From Sesamum alatum (lineage: Eukaryota; Streptophyta; Magnoliopsida; Lamiales; Pedaliaceae): DNA of 64,000 bases. Below the pieces are notes generated by a model, which saw nothing but the letters and a program-made list of their open reading frames with translations, had not been told where the DNA came from and ran no database searches. The DNA is taken from positions 16,198,854 through 16,262,853 of the forward strand of contig JACGWO010000001.1 in assembly GCA_034509735.1 (NCBI GenBank), in the 5' to 3' direction. A program made the translations under genes and the position numbers. Every line of letters starts with the position of its first letter. Positions within the stretch are counted from its first letter, which is position 1. This document shows positions 49,151-60,356 of the stretch, piece by piece.

Positions 49151-50843
49151 GGGTTAAATACTGTTACCACCTCTGAAGTATTCATCCTACATCAATTACC
49201 CCCTAAAGTATTAAAACCTTCAAAAACCCCATTGACCTTCTAACACCTTTAATTTTAAAATTCAAAAAGTCCATTTTACCCTTACTAAAAATTGATTTAT
49301 GAAAAAAAAATAAATAAATTTTTAAAATATCAAAACCACTCTTTTTTTTACGTTTTATTTAATTTTATTTTCACTTGTTCACCGAGCTCTTTTTATTTTC
49401 GTAATCCTAAATTACTTGGAGCTCATTTTATTTTAGTTTCCCTTGTTTGTCAAACCAAATTAAAAATAAATTTGTACATGCACATATATATATATATTTA
49501 CTTAAAAAAATATGCAATTAATAAAACCGAAAGAGCTAATCATGAACTAATAAGAAAGTATACAAGTAATATATATTTATATATATATATGGTAATTATA
49601 TAAATGTAAGAAATTATATGAATGCGTAAATTTATTTTTAACCTGGTTTGACAAATAAGTGAAACTAAAATAAAATGGGCTCCAAATACTTTAGAATTAT
49701 AAAACTAAAAAGAGCTCGATGAACAAGTGAAAATAAAATTCGATAAAACTTAAAAAAATAGTGGTTTTGGTATTTTAAAAATTCCTTTAATTTTTTTTTT
49801 TCATAAATCAATTTTTAGTAAGGATAAAACGGACTTTTTGAACTTCAAAATTAAGGGAGTGTTTGCGAGAGCTTCTGCTTTTAAAGAAGTGATTTTCGTA
49901 GAAAAAGTTGCAAGTTGTAGCAGAATCAAAAGTGGGTGGTGTTTGTAAAAAAAAGTGAAAAGCAGATAAAAGCTAAATTGGTAGTGTTTGGGATAAAACC
50001 ACTTCTAGAACACGTTTAATTGATTAAAGACCGTTTTGTCCCCATATATTAAACAGATGCTATTTTGCCTTAATATTTGAACTTATCTCTTGATTAATAA
50101 TTATTTTTCCTCAAAAATAATAATTTTTATTTCAATTAGTATATCTCATATTTAATTTTTTACAAAATGATTATAATTTATATTATTAAAATATTCAATA
50201 TTAATAGAAAAACTGGATATTTTGTTCAATAATGTTCCTATTATGTAATATAATTGTTCATGCACAATAAATAAACTTACAGTATTGACAAAATTATTAT
50301 TATTATTTAATTAATCCTAGCAATTTAAATTATATTTTTCTATGATTTATGAATAACATCATATAATATAGAAAATAAAATAGTAACATTTTAAAATATT
50401 TAAACATGTGAAATTATAATTTTGTGAGTGATAAATTATTCAAATTATTTAAAATTTCTAACACCAACTTTAGATAAGCAATTTTGAAGATACATTAAAA
50501 AGGATAAAATCGAATTGAAATTATTATAATGAGGGTAAAGTAGTTTAAAAATAAGTTGAATTTATTTACAAAAAAACCAAAGCAGCTAGAAGCACTCCCA
50601 AAGGTGCTTCCAGCTTTTGGCTTAAAAGTGCTTTCCGTAGCAGTTTCAGAAGCAGAAGTTGGTATCCCAAACACCTCAAAAGTGTTTTTCAGCATCCCAA
50701 AGCTGAAAAGCGCTTTTTCAAAGTGCGCGCGCAAACACTCCCTAAAAGTGTTAGAAGGTCAGAGGGGTTTTTGAAGGTTTTAATACTTTAGGTGAGTAAT
50801 TGATATATGGTGGATACTTCAGGAGTGGTAACTGTATTAACTC
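49151..50843. mobile_element. Mutator-like MITE interrupted by a Harbinger-like element
   Basis: Inverted ends are GGGTTAAATACTGTTACCACC and (reverse complement of the right end) GAGTTAATACAGTTACCACTCC, with arms similar for more than 100 bases (including ATTAAAGGTGTTAGAAGGTC). TACTTTTTTT at 49141-49150 and TATTTTTTTT at 50844-50853 form a 10 bp duplication with one mismatch. The right arm is split by the element at 49855-50742. Confidence 0.6.
49855..50742. mobile_element. PIF/Harbinger-like non-autonomous element (888 bp)
   Basis: TAA at 49852-49854 and 50743-50745 flanks inverted ends GGGAGTGTTTGCGAGAGC and (reverse complement of the right end) GGGAGTGTTTGCGCGCGC. The sequence on either side matches the uninterrupted opposite arm of the host MITE exactly across the site, which confirms both boundaries. 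The right end has AAAGTGCTTTT-type subterminal repeats. No transposase is present. Confidence 0.78.
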
Positions 50844-50853
50844 TATTTTTTTT

Positions 50854-51929
50854 TTAATATAAAAATTAAGTTTGGGCACGAGTTTGACTGTTTACATCTA
50901 TCCAAAAGATTCATAAGATTTTTTATAAAGTAATGCATGTTTTTATGTTTAAATTTAGATGAATACTGTATGACTGTTTATCTTATCAAACAAATTTAGA
51001 CCTTTTGAAATAAATTAGTTGGTAATGTTATTCAAATTTATTTTTATATTCAAAAATACTTTTTTTCATTATTATTGAGCATTATCATATTAATTTTAGA
51101 TAATTTATTAATAACTCAATTTTATATTATATATTTCGAATCTTTTATAGTTTCTTATTTATTATTTTTAGTAAATAAAATTCTCATGTACCTTGACATG
51201 TGTTACTGGCTAGGATATGCCATAGAAAGTCTGGAAATTTAGTAAAGTTAAGAAATAATTAATAAAATCTTGTGGAATACAATAAACTTAATATATGCAA
51301 AGGATAAAATGACAAGAGTGTCAACATCACATCTCCCAAATCTTGACATGTAGTTGCTGTGATAAATAATCAGCATGCTAGAAATAATGAAAAAATCATG
51401 CAAAATGTTTTTAATCCTATCATAATTCTTATATGTGATAAATTTTCTTATTCAAATTATATTTAATCGTAACAAATTAATTACATTTAAGCAGTATCAC
51501 ACTTTATCATATAATTGACCGTATATTTTAGATTGTACCAAAACAACACTATAAATATACTATACTCGTCATTTGATCGGTTCGAGTGTAATCAAATTTG
51601 ATTTAAATTAAAATTTCTTATCGTATTGTTGATGGTGATGACTTAAAACGACAATTCTTTCATGAGTTTTTTCATGATTGAATGATAAATTTTGTTGAAA
51701 TTCTAATATTTGTATAAGCATGCACACACAAACATGAATTTCGCGTACATTGGACACACTCACAATCGTCCCCAATCCGTCGCATATTGCAATGGAGTTT
51801 GCAACGACTTTTCCACAAAATCTACCCCACCAATATTTTTGTCCTAAATGCATTGCGATTCCGTCCCAACACAGTCACAAATTTGTGACAATACAAATAT
51901 ATTGAAAAAATCGTCATAAATCTTGTACA
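50854..51929. other. AT-rich spacer
   Basis: No gene is supported. The right part (from about 51730) begins a more GC-rich segment with CGTCGCAAAT-like words, perhaps part of a DNA transposon. Confidence 0.35.
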
Positions 51930-52076
51930 AAATTAAATTAGCAACGACTCCAGGTATTTTTTGGATGAATTTGCAACCAATTTATGACATGTTTGCGACA
52001 TGAAATTAAATTAGTAACGACTCTAGCTATTTTTTGAATGAATTTGCAACCGGTTGTATGACATGTGTGTTATGGC
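51930..52076. repeat. Two-copy 73 bp tandem repeat
   Basis: A unit beginning AAATTAAATTAGCAACGACTC at 51930 recurs at 52003 as AAATTAAATTAGTAACGACTC. Both continue through GGTATTTTTTGGATGAATTTGCAACC-like sequence and ATGACATG. The surrounding CGTCGCAAAT-type words suggest it is the subterminal region of a decayed DNA transposon. Confidence 0.6.
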
Positions 52077-53342
52077 AAACGTCTGTCATTTTTTTAAACG
52101 CAATTTGCTATATTTTTTGTATGCATGCTGATTATCCGTCGCAAATTCCATCTCAAATTTAGACAAAAATGTTCCGTTCCAAAAAAATCCACAACAAATA
52201 ACCTTTTTTTCCTTTTTTGTGTGTGTAAGAAATTTTCTTTCAATGACTACATATATATTACTTAAAGGCCTTTTGCATTATTTACAAAGTAATTCTAAAG
52301 AGTGGTAATAAATAAAACTATTTTGACTTGAATAACATGTTTGGTCAATCTTTTCTTATAGAAAAAAAGGGGATCATTATTTAATAATATTTGATCAAAT
52401 TTATTGGTCAAAAGTTTAGTATTTGTCCTCAAAATTCCATGATTGCAACCATTAGGCAAAACCATCTGTTCTCATTAAATGCCACATTTGAAAAAATGTA
52501 ATCTTCCAAAATTTTCACAAAATCTGTGCAGATTCTTCAAAGCAGTCAATATCACTCCAAAACCCAAAATTCCATTTCCACCTTTCCTATAAATGATGGG
52601 AGGATTCTTATTTCTAACTTATAACAAAGCAAATTACTAAATGAAATCATTTTCACATTCATCCCACCAATTTCTAGCCATATTTAGGGGGACATACATA
52701 TAATTGTGTATTTTTCTATATATGTGTATTCTTCTAATACAAGTATCTATTTAAATATATAAAAGATGAATTTTTCTATACGTGGTACACATATATTAAA
52801 TAAAATACAAAATGCGACGTCCCCTTACAATAAAACATCTGAACTGTTTTTTGTTATATATTTATTTTATCAAGATATCTACGTTTGAATTTGGGTAATG
52901 TATTCATCTGAAAACATTATTTAATTCTTTTTTGTGGAGAAACACATATTTATATAAATCTGCGAGGGTTTAGCAAAGCGGACAATAATCGTGTAAATAC
53001 AGGGCATTCTAATTGTGTGATATCCCGTTTCCAGCATATCCCACGAGCCACGTGCCGTTCGACCATATCTCGTGAAGCTTCGTCTAAAATGGACAGTACC
53101 TCATTTTATCACACCCACGAACTGTCGAAACTTTTGAAAAGTCAAGAAATGAAAAGGAAAAAAGAAAAAAAAAACATGAATTATTTTTTAAAAAATTGAA
53201 AATATAGATAGGTAATATATAGATATAGATTAGCATGAATGTAGATAGTGATTAGAGTTGAAGTACTTGTAATTGTTTCATATATATATATATATATAGA
53301 AGAAAGAAAAAAGAAGTGAGCAAAAGGGAGAGTGAAATAGGG
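52077..53342. other. AT-rich spacer
   Basis: No gene is supported. TA repeats at about 53280-53300 lie just upstream of the next gene's TATA box. Confidence 0.4.
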
Positions 53343-54486
53343 CTATATAAAACGGACTTTCTTCACAACACGCACAAAAAACACAGACGCATACAAAAAC
53401 TTCCTCAAAATACAGACGCATATTGATATACATACAAAATCTCTATCTATAATCTTCTCTCGCTCTCGAACACACACAGATAAAATCTCCTCACTCGCAA
53501 CATAGTACACATAAAGAGCCCAGGAAATTTGTGTAACGACGACACTTTGTTGCTCTCTCTAGAAAATTCGACGGAAAACACATATTTTTCAGCGTCTGAA
53601 ACAACAGCACCACTCAAGGCGGCGAGCACGAACGACTAGGGTTTTTTCCCCTCATACCGAAGGATTTTGAGGGTATATTTGGTTTTCGTTGATTTCAATC
53701 CAAATATTTGGGTTCAGTCGTTTTTATTTAGTCATTGAAATACAGGGACTGTTTCTGTTTTTTTTTTTTTTTTTTGGTTTTTATTTGGTGTTACTATACT
53801 GCTCAAACCCTAGGATTTTCTGGGATTTGGTTTTTTTCGACGGATGGATTTTAGGGTCTAGGGTTTGAGTTTTTTCTGAAATTTTTATGGAGTTTGTTTG
53901 AGAATTTGCTCTGTTTTGCTGGAGTAGGGTAGTTTTGATTTGCTTGTTATCGGTATATGAGGGTGCCCTTGGCTTGTGTTCCTTGAGCATTGAGCCTTGA
54001 GAGGCTGTTGTTCATGCTGTTTCTCAACAGAGGAAATGGTCACAGGAGTTTGGATTTATCGATTAACTGTGTGGAGGTGTTCGTAATTGACTTGACAGAG
54101 TATATAATTGTACAGAGAGGAGGGAGAAAAAGACCTTGCTACCCTGTATAGGACAATTTACATTCTTTTATTCGTATGCGGGTGTCGTGGAGGATTAAAT
54201 ACGCCAATTTTGGACTTTCTGTGGCATCCTCCGTATCGAATTTCGGAGCAGAGAAATTAGGGTGTTTCTGTGAAGAGAAGTGGGAGTAGTATATGGAAAT
54301 ATTAGATGTAGTATACAAGTTAATATAGCTTTTCTGTGAAGGGACAATCGGTTTTGTTCCAGTGTGGATACACGGTGCTAATAGGGCATTGACACACGGC
54401 AGTGGTTGCGTCTTCATTAATTATAAGAAGACAAGTCGAGTTTCTTTCCATTTATTATTCATATATGATAATGTTTAGCAGTCGAT
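53343..54486 (+). promoter_or_regulatory. TATA box and long 5' leader of the gene at 54487
   Basis: CTATATAAAACGG at about 53343-53355 is a good TATA box. A leader with CT- and CA-rich sequence follows to about 53640. A splice donor near 53672 (GAG/GTATAT) and an acceptor just before the ATG (TTTAGCAG at about 54474-54481) suggest one intron of about 0.8 kb in the leader. This is inferred from splice motifs and the lack of a coding frame. Confidence 0.45.
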
Positions 54487-57400
54487 ATGGAAAGAAGTGA
54501 GCCCACATTAGTGCCGGAATGGTTGAAAAACACTGGAAACTTGACTGGTGGCAGCTCTATATCACATTCAGGTAAATATTTTTAATTATGGAATAGAATC
54601 ATTTGTCCTTACTCCACAGTTGGTTCCTAATGTTTCTTTTGTTGTTCCAGATGATCATGCTGCATCAAGGGTTGTAAGGAATAAGTCTTTTGTGAATAGT
54701 AATGGTCATGAGTTTGGGCGATCTTCCAGTTCTGAGAGAACCACCTCTTCATATTTCCGCCGGAGTTCCAGTAGCAACAGTTCTGGTAATTTTAGGTCTT
54801 ACAGTAGTTTTGGTAGGAGTCAACGCGACAGGGATTGGGAGAAGGATGTATATGATTCTCGTGACCAAGACAAGTCAGTTTTGGGGGACCATTGGCATCG
54901 GGACTTTTCAGATCCACTGGGAAATTCCTCGTTAAGTAAATATGAGAGGGATGGGTTAAGGCGTTCTCAGTCGATGATTTCTGGAAAACGCGGCGATACA
55001 TGGCCTAAAAAGGTTGTAACTGACTCGAGCAGTGCCAGTGGAAAGAATGCTAATGGTTTGCTCTCCAAGGGCAGTCCTGTTGGTGGGAGGGCAAAGAAAT
55101 CCACTTTTGAGAAAGATTTTCCATCCTTAGGAGCAGATGAAAGAGCAGTTGTTCCTGAGGTTGGAAGAGTCCCATCTCCTGGCTTAAGTACTGCCATTCA
55201 GAGCTTACCTGTTGGTACTTCAGGTTTGATAGTTGGTGAAAAATGGACATCAGCATTGGCGGAGGTGCCTGTGTTAGTTGGAAGCAATGGAACTGCCTTA
55301 TCGTCTGTGCAACAAGCTGCTCCATCCAGTTCTGCATCTGTGGCTTTGGGCTCAACCACCAGTCTCAACATGGCAGAAGCTGTGGCTCAGGGTCCTAGTC
55401 GTGCTCAGACTACCCCTCAGGTAGGTCCTGTTCTCCTTTATTATGGGAGATTTTCAATTGCGAGTGTGCTAATACACAATATGCATTGTTCTAGTTATCT
55501 GTTGGAACTCAGAGACTTGAAGAATTGGCGATCAAACAATCCAGGCAATTGATTCCTGTGACACCATCCATGCCGAAAGCTTTGGTAAGAATTCAACTAT
55601 ATCTGTCTATACAAAATGTACATTAAATGATTGCAATATATGCTTGCTTACCTTGAAACTAGAGCATTTAATCTGGGAGACTGGTGTTCCACCCATGTTG
55701 TCTAGAATATCCACACCTTTTATAATGCTGCTGTCATTACATGTGCTTTAGCCTCATGTGGTGGCCCTGCATTATTGAAAATGTGGATGCTATCAGTCTG
55801 GAGTATATTTCTGTTTAGCAGATCTTGAAGCCTGGGAGACCCATGAAATTCGGCTGGGGGAAGATTGAGAGTGCAATGGGAGCAGATATGGGGATTGAAT
55901 TGCTTTTTTCTTTAGGATAAATGGTGCTTGACGTTTATTGTGCACCAGAGTCCGAAGACATATTTGGGTGGGATAAAGGAAAACAAGAAATATATAGAGA
56001 ACAATGAGTTAAAAATCTATAGCTGGTTATATTTGAAGTAGCATATAAACCATAGAAGTGGATAGGATGAAAATTCACAAGGAGAACTAGGTATGTTTTA
56101 GTTCATGCGATAATGTAGTCACTCATTCTGTTACAGCAGTGCAACAGTTTGTGCAATATTTTAATGCCTGAGGTTCACTTTTAATGCTTTTTACCAATGG
56201 GATGCCCCAAGATAGCTCTTGGACATGTCTTGTTGGGTTTGGTGTTTTTGAGTGCAACTCTGATTTACTGATATTTTCCTAAGATATTTGTGCAGTTAGT
56301 GAAACACTCACGGGATGATGTTAAATAATCTGAAATAGAAAGAAACCATTTCACATTGGATGACGAAAGTAATTATTAACTGAGAAAGACCCTAGAAAGT
56401 CAAGGACGAGTTGTGAGGAGTGTACACAACCAATAGTAAATGGTTTTGTCTTTAGCCGGTAATAATATTTTTTTCTCCAGCTTTTATGGAGAGAGAAATA
56501 CAGGATCTCTGCCCTGTTCTTTTTGGGAAGCATTTCCGACAGAGGGGAGATATTGAGTTTCCAATAATCTCTTAGACCTAGGTTTAAGAGATAAACAAGT
56601 ACTGACCTTTTGAACTGCAGAACTTATCGGAGGAATAATTGTTGCAATTTAGTTTTATTCTGGATATCTGTGACTTTGTAATTTCTTTTGGTGTAATTAA
56701 TGACCCGAATTGGTGTTTTGACAAAGAGTTGGGAAATGAAATGATGCCCCTTTTTTATAGTGAATGACAACTATTGCTGACGACTATGAGGAAAATACAT
56801 TTGTAGGAACTTGAGATGACGACAAGAGAGAAATTTGAACCATTGCCTACTTATATCCATTGTTGACCTTTGAGTCCTTTTTCTGTTTCCACTTTCATTG
56901 TAATCTGTTTTGGTTTTACTCTTTTGATCTATGTTCTTTAATAAGAAAAACTTTATTCATTTATCCTTTTTGATTTTATTGTCTTTTCCCTTCAAATGAC
57001 AATCTTTCTTTTGTAAGGGCCAACTGCTTCCTTGTGTTGACTCCACTTTATGGATATTCCTCATGGACTCTTTTCGATCACTGTTAGAGGAAGAATATTT
57101 CTGAGTCTCTTGCTTTCAGGATTATCATTATGTTCCTTTCTAGATAATTATATGCTATATCAATATGATTGAGGAAGCTGTTAATGCAAAATCCATTATT
57201 GAATCTTCTTCGACGTAATATGTTCGTGCACTACAATTGCTTGCATTGTAGTTGCATCAGATGCTGCGATGACATATTTGTGCCTGTTGGTGGATTTTGT
57301 TTTTAATTATTTTGGCAAGTACCTCAGTGGAAATATATTATATGTCTCTGTTCTTCAATTGGTGCTTCCTGATTCATAGATTTGCTATGTTTTGTGTCAA

Positions 57401-59114
57401 ATAAATGGAATGTGTTCTCATCCTTTTTCACTTTGTCTTTTACTTGGAGTTGTTCTTCAGTAAGTTGATCTATTATATCGAACAACTTATTTTCTGTTGT
57501 CATTTCATTGACATCAGCCTAAAAGTAGGAGTTACCTGTCTGTAGGATTATTGATTTACAAAATTTATATACAGGCAGGTTCTACCATTTTCACCTGGAC
57601 TATTTTGAAATTGCTTTAACTATGTTAGTCGTTGGAGAAGGAAGCATAGGAAAAGACCTTGGATTATGTTAGTGGAGAGTTGGATTGCAGTATTCTAGAA
57701 ATGTGATAATTTGATGTCCTTCTATCTTCTTATATTAAAATTATGCCTAGCGGTGTTATGAATTGTTATAGAAAATTATAGACTGATGGTCCCTGTAAGC
57801 CCTTTCAGCACAATATGGAGGAATATTGCTAGTTGGCTCAAAGACAGCCATGTTTACTTTTGTGTTTTCTTTTTTTTTTTTCTTGCGAGGGTCTGCAATG
57901 TGATAGAAATTGATTGTAAGAGAATATAACCCAATGCTATAGAGGCTCTGCCTATACTATGTGGTTCATGGTTCTATAAATTGAATAGATTGAGTAGTCC
58001 CCAATTAGTTCTGGCTTTGCTGGTTTGGTGCCATTAAATTGCAGATTACAATGGTCATATGTTGTTAATTTATTTTGAATTTTGATCCAGGTGTTGACTT
58101 CCTCAGATAAACCGAAAGGTAAGGTGGGCCAGCAGCAGCATTCCATATCATCTTCACTTCCTCTTAATCACTCGCCTCGTGGTGGGGCGGTGAAGGGTGA
58201 TGTTGCAAAGGCATCTAATGTGGGAAAGCTCCAAGTTCTTAAGCCTGTGCGAGAAAAAAATGGCGTCACCCCTGTTGTAAAGGATAACTTGAGTCCAACA
58301 AGTAGTAGCAAAGTAGTAACTTCTACTCTTGCTGCTTCTCCATCTGTTTCTGGATCTGCAGCAACCAGGGGCCTTCCGAGCAACGGTGTCCCTGACCGTA
58401 AGCCTTCATTGACTGTGCTGGAGAAGCGACCCACTTCTCAAGCTCAAAGTCGAAATGACTTTTTCAACCTAGTGAGAAAGAAATCTATGCCAAACTCCTC
58501 TTCTGCTGCTGCTGATTCAGCAATGGCAAGCTCTTCATCTGTCCTGGATACTGGAACTGCTATATCACCATCTTTCTCAGATAAGGATGCTGAAATAGAT
58601 ATTTTGCCTGCTTCTAATACGCCCAAGGCTGCAGATGCGCCATTAAGCAATAGCCTGAGTGCGGACCATTTGTCAGAGGTGAAAGTTGACCTGACCAGCA
58701 ATGGTGATGCTTGTGATGCTCAGAATTGTGTTGGAAATGGAAATAAACATCCTAGCTCTGATCCTATCATCTCGGAGGAGGAGGAGGCAGCCTTTCTACG
58801 CTCATTAGGCTGGGATGAGAACAGTGATGAGGGTGCTCTTACTGATGAAGAAATCAATGCTTTCTACAGGGATTTAACAAAGGTGCGCCCTTAAGACTGA
58901 AATTTAATCCATATTTGCTGTATATGTTATTCTTGTATTCCTTACTGAAAATAAGTGTACCTTGTGTCTTGTGCAGTACATTGATTCAAATCCGTCCTTC
59001 AGAATACTACAAGGTGTACAGCTAAAATTCTTGTTGCCGTTCGGCTCAGAACTTGGAGGGATTGGTGGCATTTCTTCTGGATTGAGCTCATCTGATGCTA
59101 AGCTGGAATCTTGA
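54487..59114 (+). CDS. Large disordered plant protein with conserved acidic C-terminal motif (624 aa)
   Basis: Five coding exons: 54487-54571, 54651-55420, 55495-55584, 58091-58882 and 58977-59114. All are GT..AG and in phase, 1875 bases. The product starts MERSEPTLVPEWLKNTG, is rich in Ser/Gly/Asn through most of its length (low complexity, probably disordered) and contains STFEKDFPSLGADERAV. Near the end (about residues 544-579) it carries EEEEAAFLRSLGWDENSDEG and LTDEEINAFYRDLTK, which looks conserved in plant homologues. Such proteins are annotated in other plants under loose names (Med1-like, flocculation-like), but I cannot assign a proven function. No membrane segment or enzyme motif is present. 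Intron 3 (55585-58090) is 2.5 kb. Confidence 0.82.
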
Positions 59115-59967
59115 TTTTGACGAAGAAGAGGAGTTTTATTTTCAATTGGGAACAAGATGCATTGGTGGCAGCCCAGCGAAGTAGAGATAAGAAGCGGAAG
59201 GTGGTCTGGTGTTGATAGTTTTGATGGTTTTTCATGGAAGTGGAATAGGAATAAGTAGCTGCTGATGGTCCTTCTCACCATGACTTGTGATGACTGTTGC
59301 CCTCTGTGGGTTCTCTAGACTTTATTAAGTTGAGTAAAGAGAATAGAGGAGATAGGTGTTTTTTAATCAAGCTGCTCCAAGACATTGCTCATCTGCAAAG
59401 TCTGGGTCTTGACAGTTTTGGTTCTTTTCTTGAATAGGAATTTTTCAAACAAATGGTTTATGATTTCTTTTTAGGAAAAAAAAGGGCAAGAATTTACTAT
59501 ATCTATACTCTGTTCTTCCAGTCTTATTATATTCTCTCCTGATATTTGAGTATGAACAGTAGACTTGAGAGGGCTTTGGTAATAAGCATTTCACAGTTTT
59601 ACATCTCATCAAAATGGGATTTGTTTGCTTTTTTAGAATGAGTTGAGGAAAATTGGTGGTGTAATAATTTAAAATTGGGGGACTTTGGATAAACTGGCAT
59701 GGGGTTTAGAATGCAGCTGTTGCATACCATATCCATCCCCCAATACTGGCTGGAGTGCTTCTTGCCCTTTTCCTCTGTACACCCTATGCCCCCATTCATT
59801 GTCATTGCATTGCAGCCACAATGATATATTATAGCAGGTCATTTTTACTACCTCTCTCTACTACATGAATCTATGCACTGAACCTCCTACTCATCTCATT
59901 TATACTTGATGAATCTTTGTTTTCACTATAAAATGCCACTATTATACTATATCTTGCATTTTATTTA
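59115..59967. other. 3' region of the preceding gene and spacer
   Basis: The first 300-400 bases are probably its 3' untranslated region. No other gene is supported. Confidence 0.45.
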
Positions 59968-60079
59968 GGGATAATTATACCCTTTGCTCTTGAGATTTGG
60001 TGTAATTATATATAAATTTTTGTAGTTTGGGAAATTACGTTTAATATTCCTAATGTTTGTTTTCATCCAACGAATAGAT
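59968..60079. repeat. Left arm of a palindromic-family element cut by Copia-2
   Basis: GGGATAATTATACCC, TTGAGATTTGGTGTAATTAT and CCTAATGTTTG match the arm of the 11061-13471 element in order. It stops exactly at the Copia-2 LTR, so the retrotransposon inserted into it. Confidence 0.55.
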
Positions 60080-60356
60080 TGTTGGAAGCTACGGTGGGTT
60101 CAATTGTATAATAAAGCTTTTGAAGGAAGAGAATAGTATATCCTAGAAAATTTTTACTCTAAATTGTACCTCTCTATTCACTTGAATAACATCAGATTAC
60201 AAGGCCTTTTATAGGGATAAACATCAGATTAAATAAGCAAAAAAATTCGTCGAAAGAATAAATGCAGAACAAAATTATGAGCATTATTGTTTGTTTCTGG
60301 CAACCTTTGATAAAATAGTTACAACTTTCTATACAGATTTTCAATCGACTTGAAAC

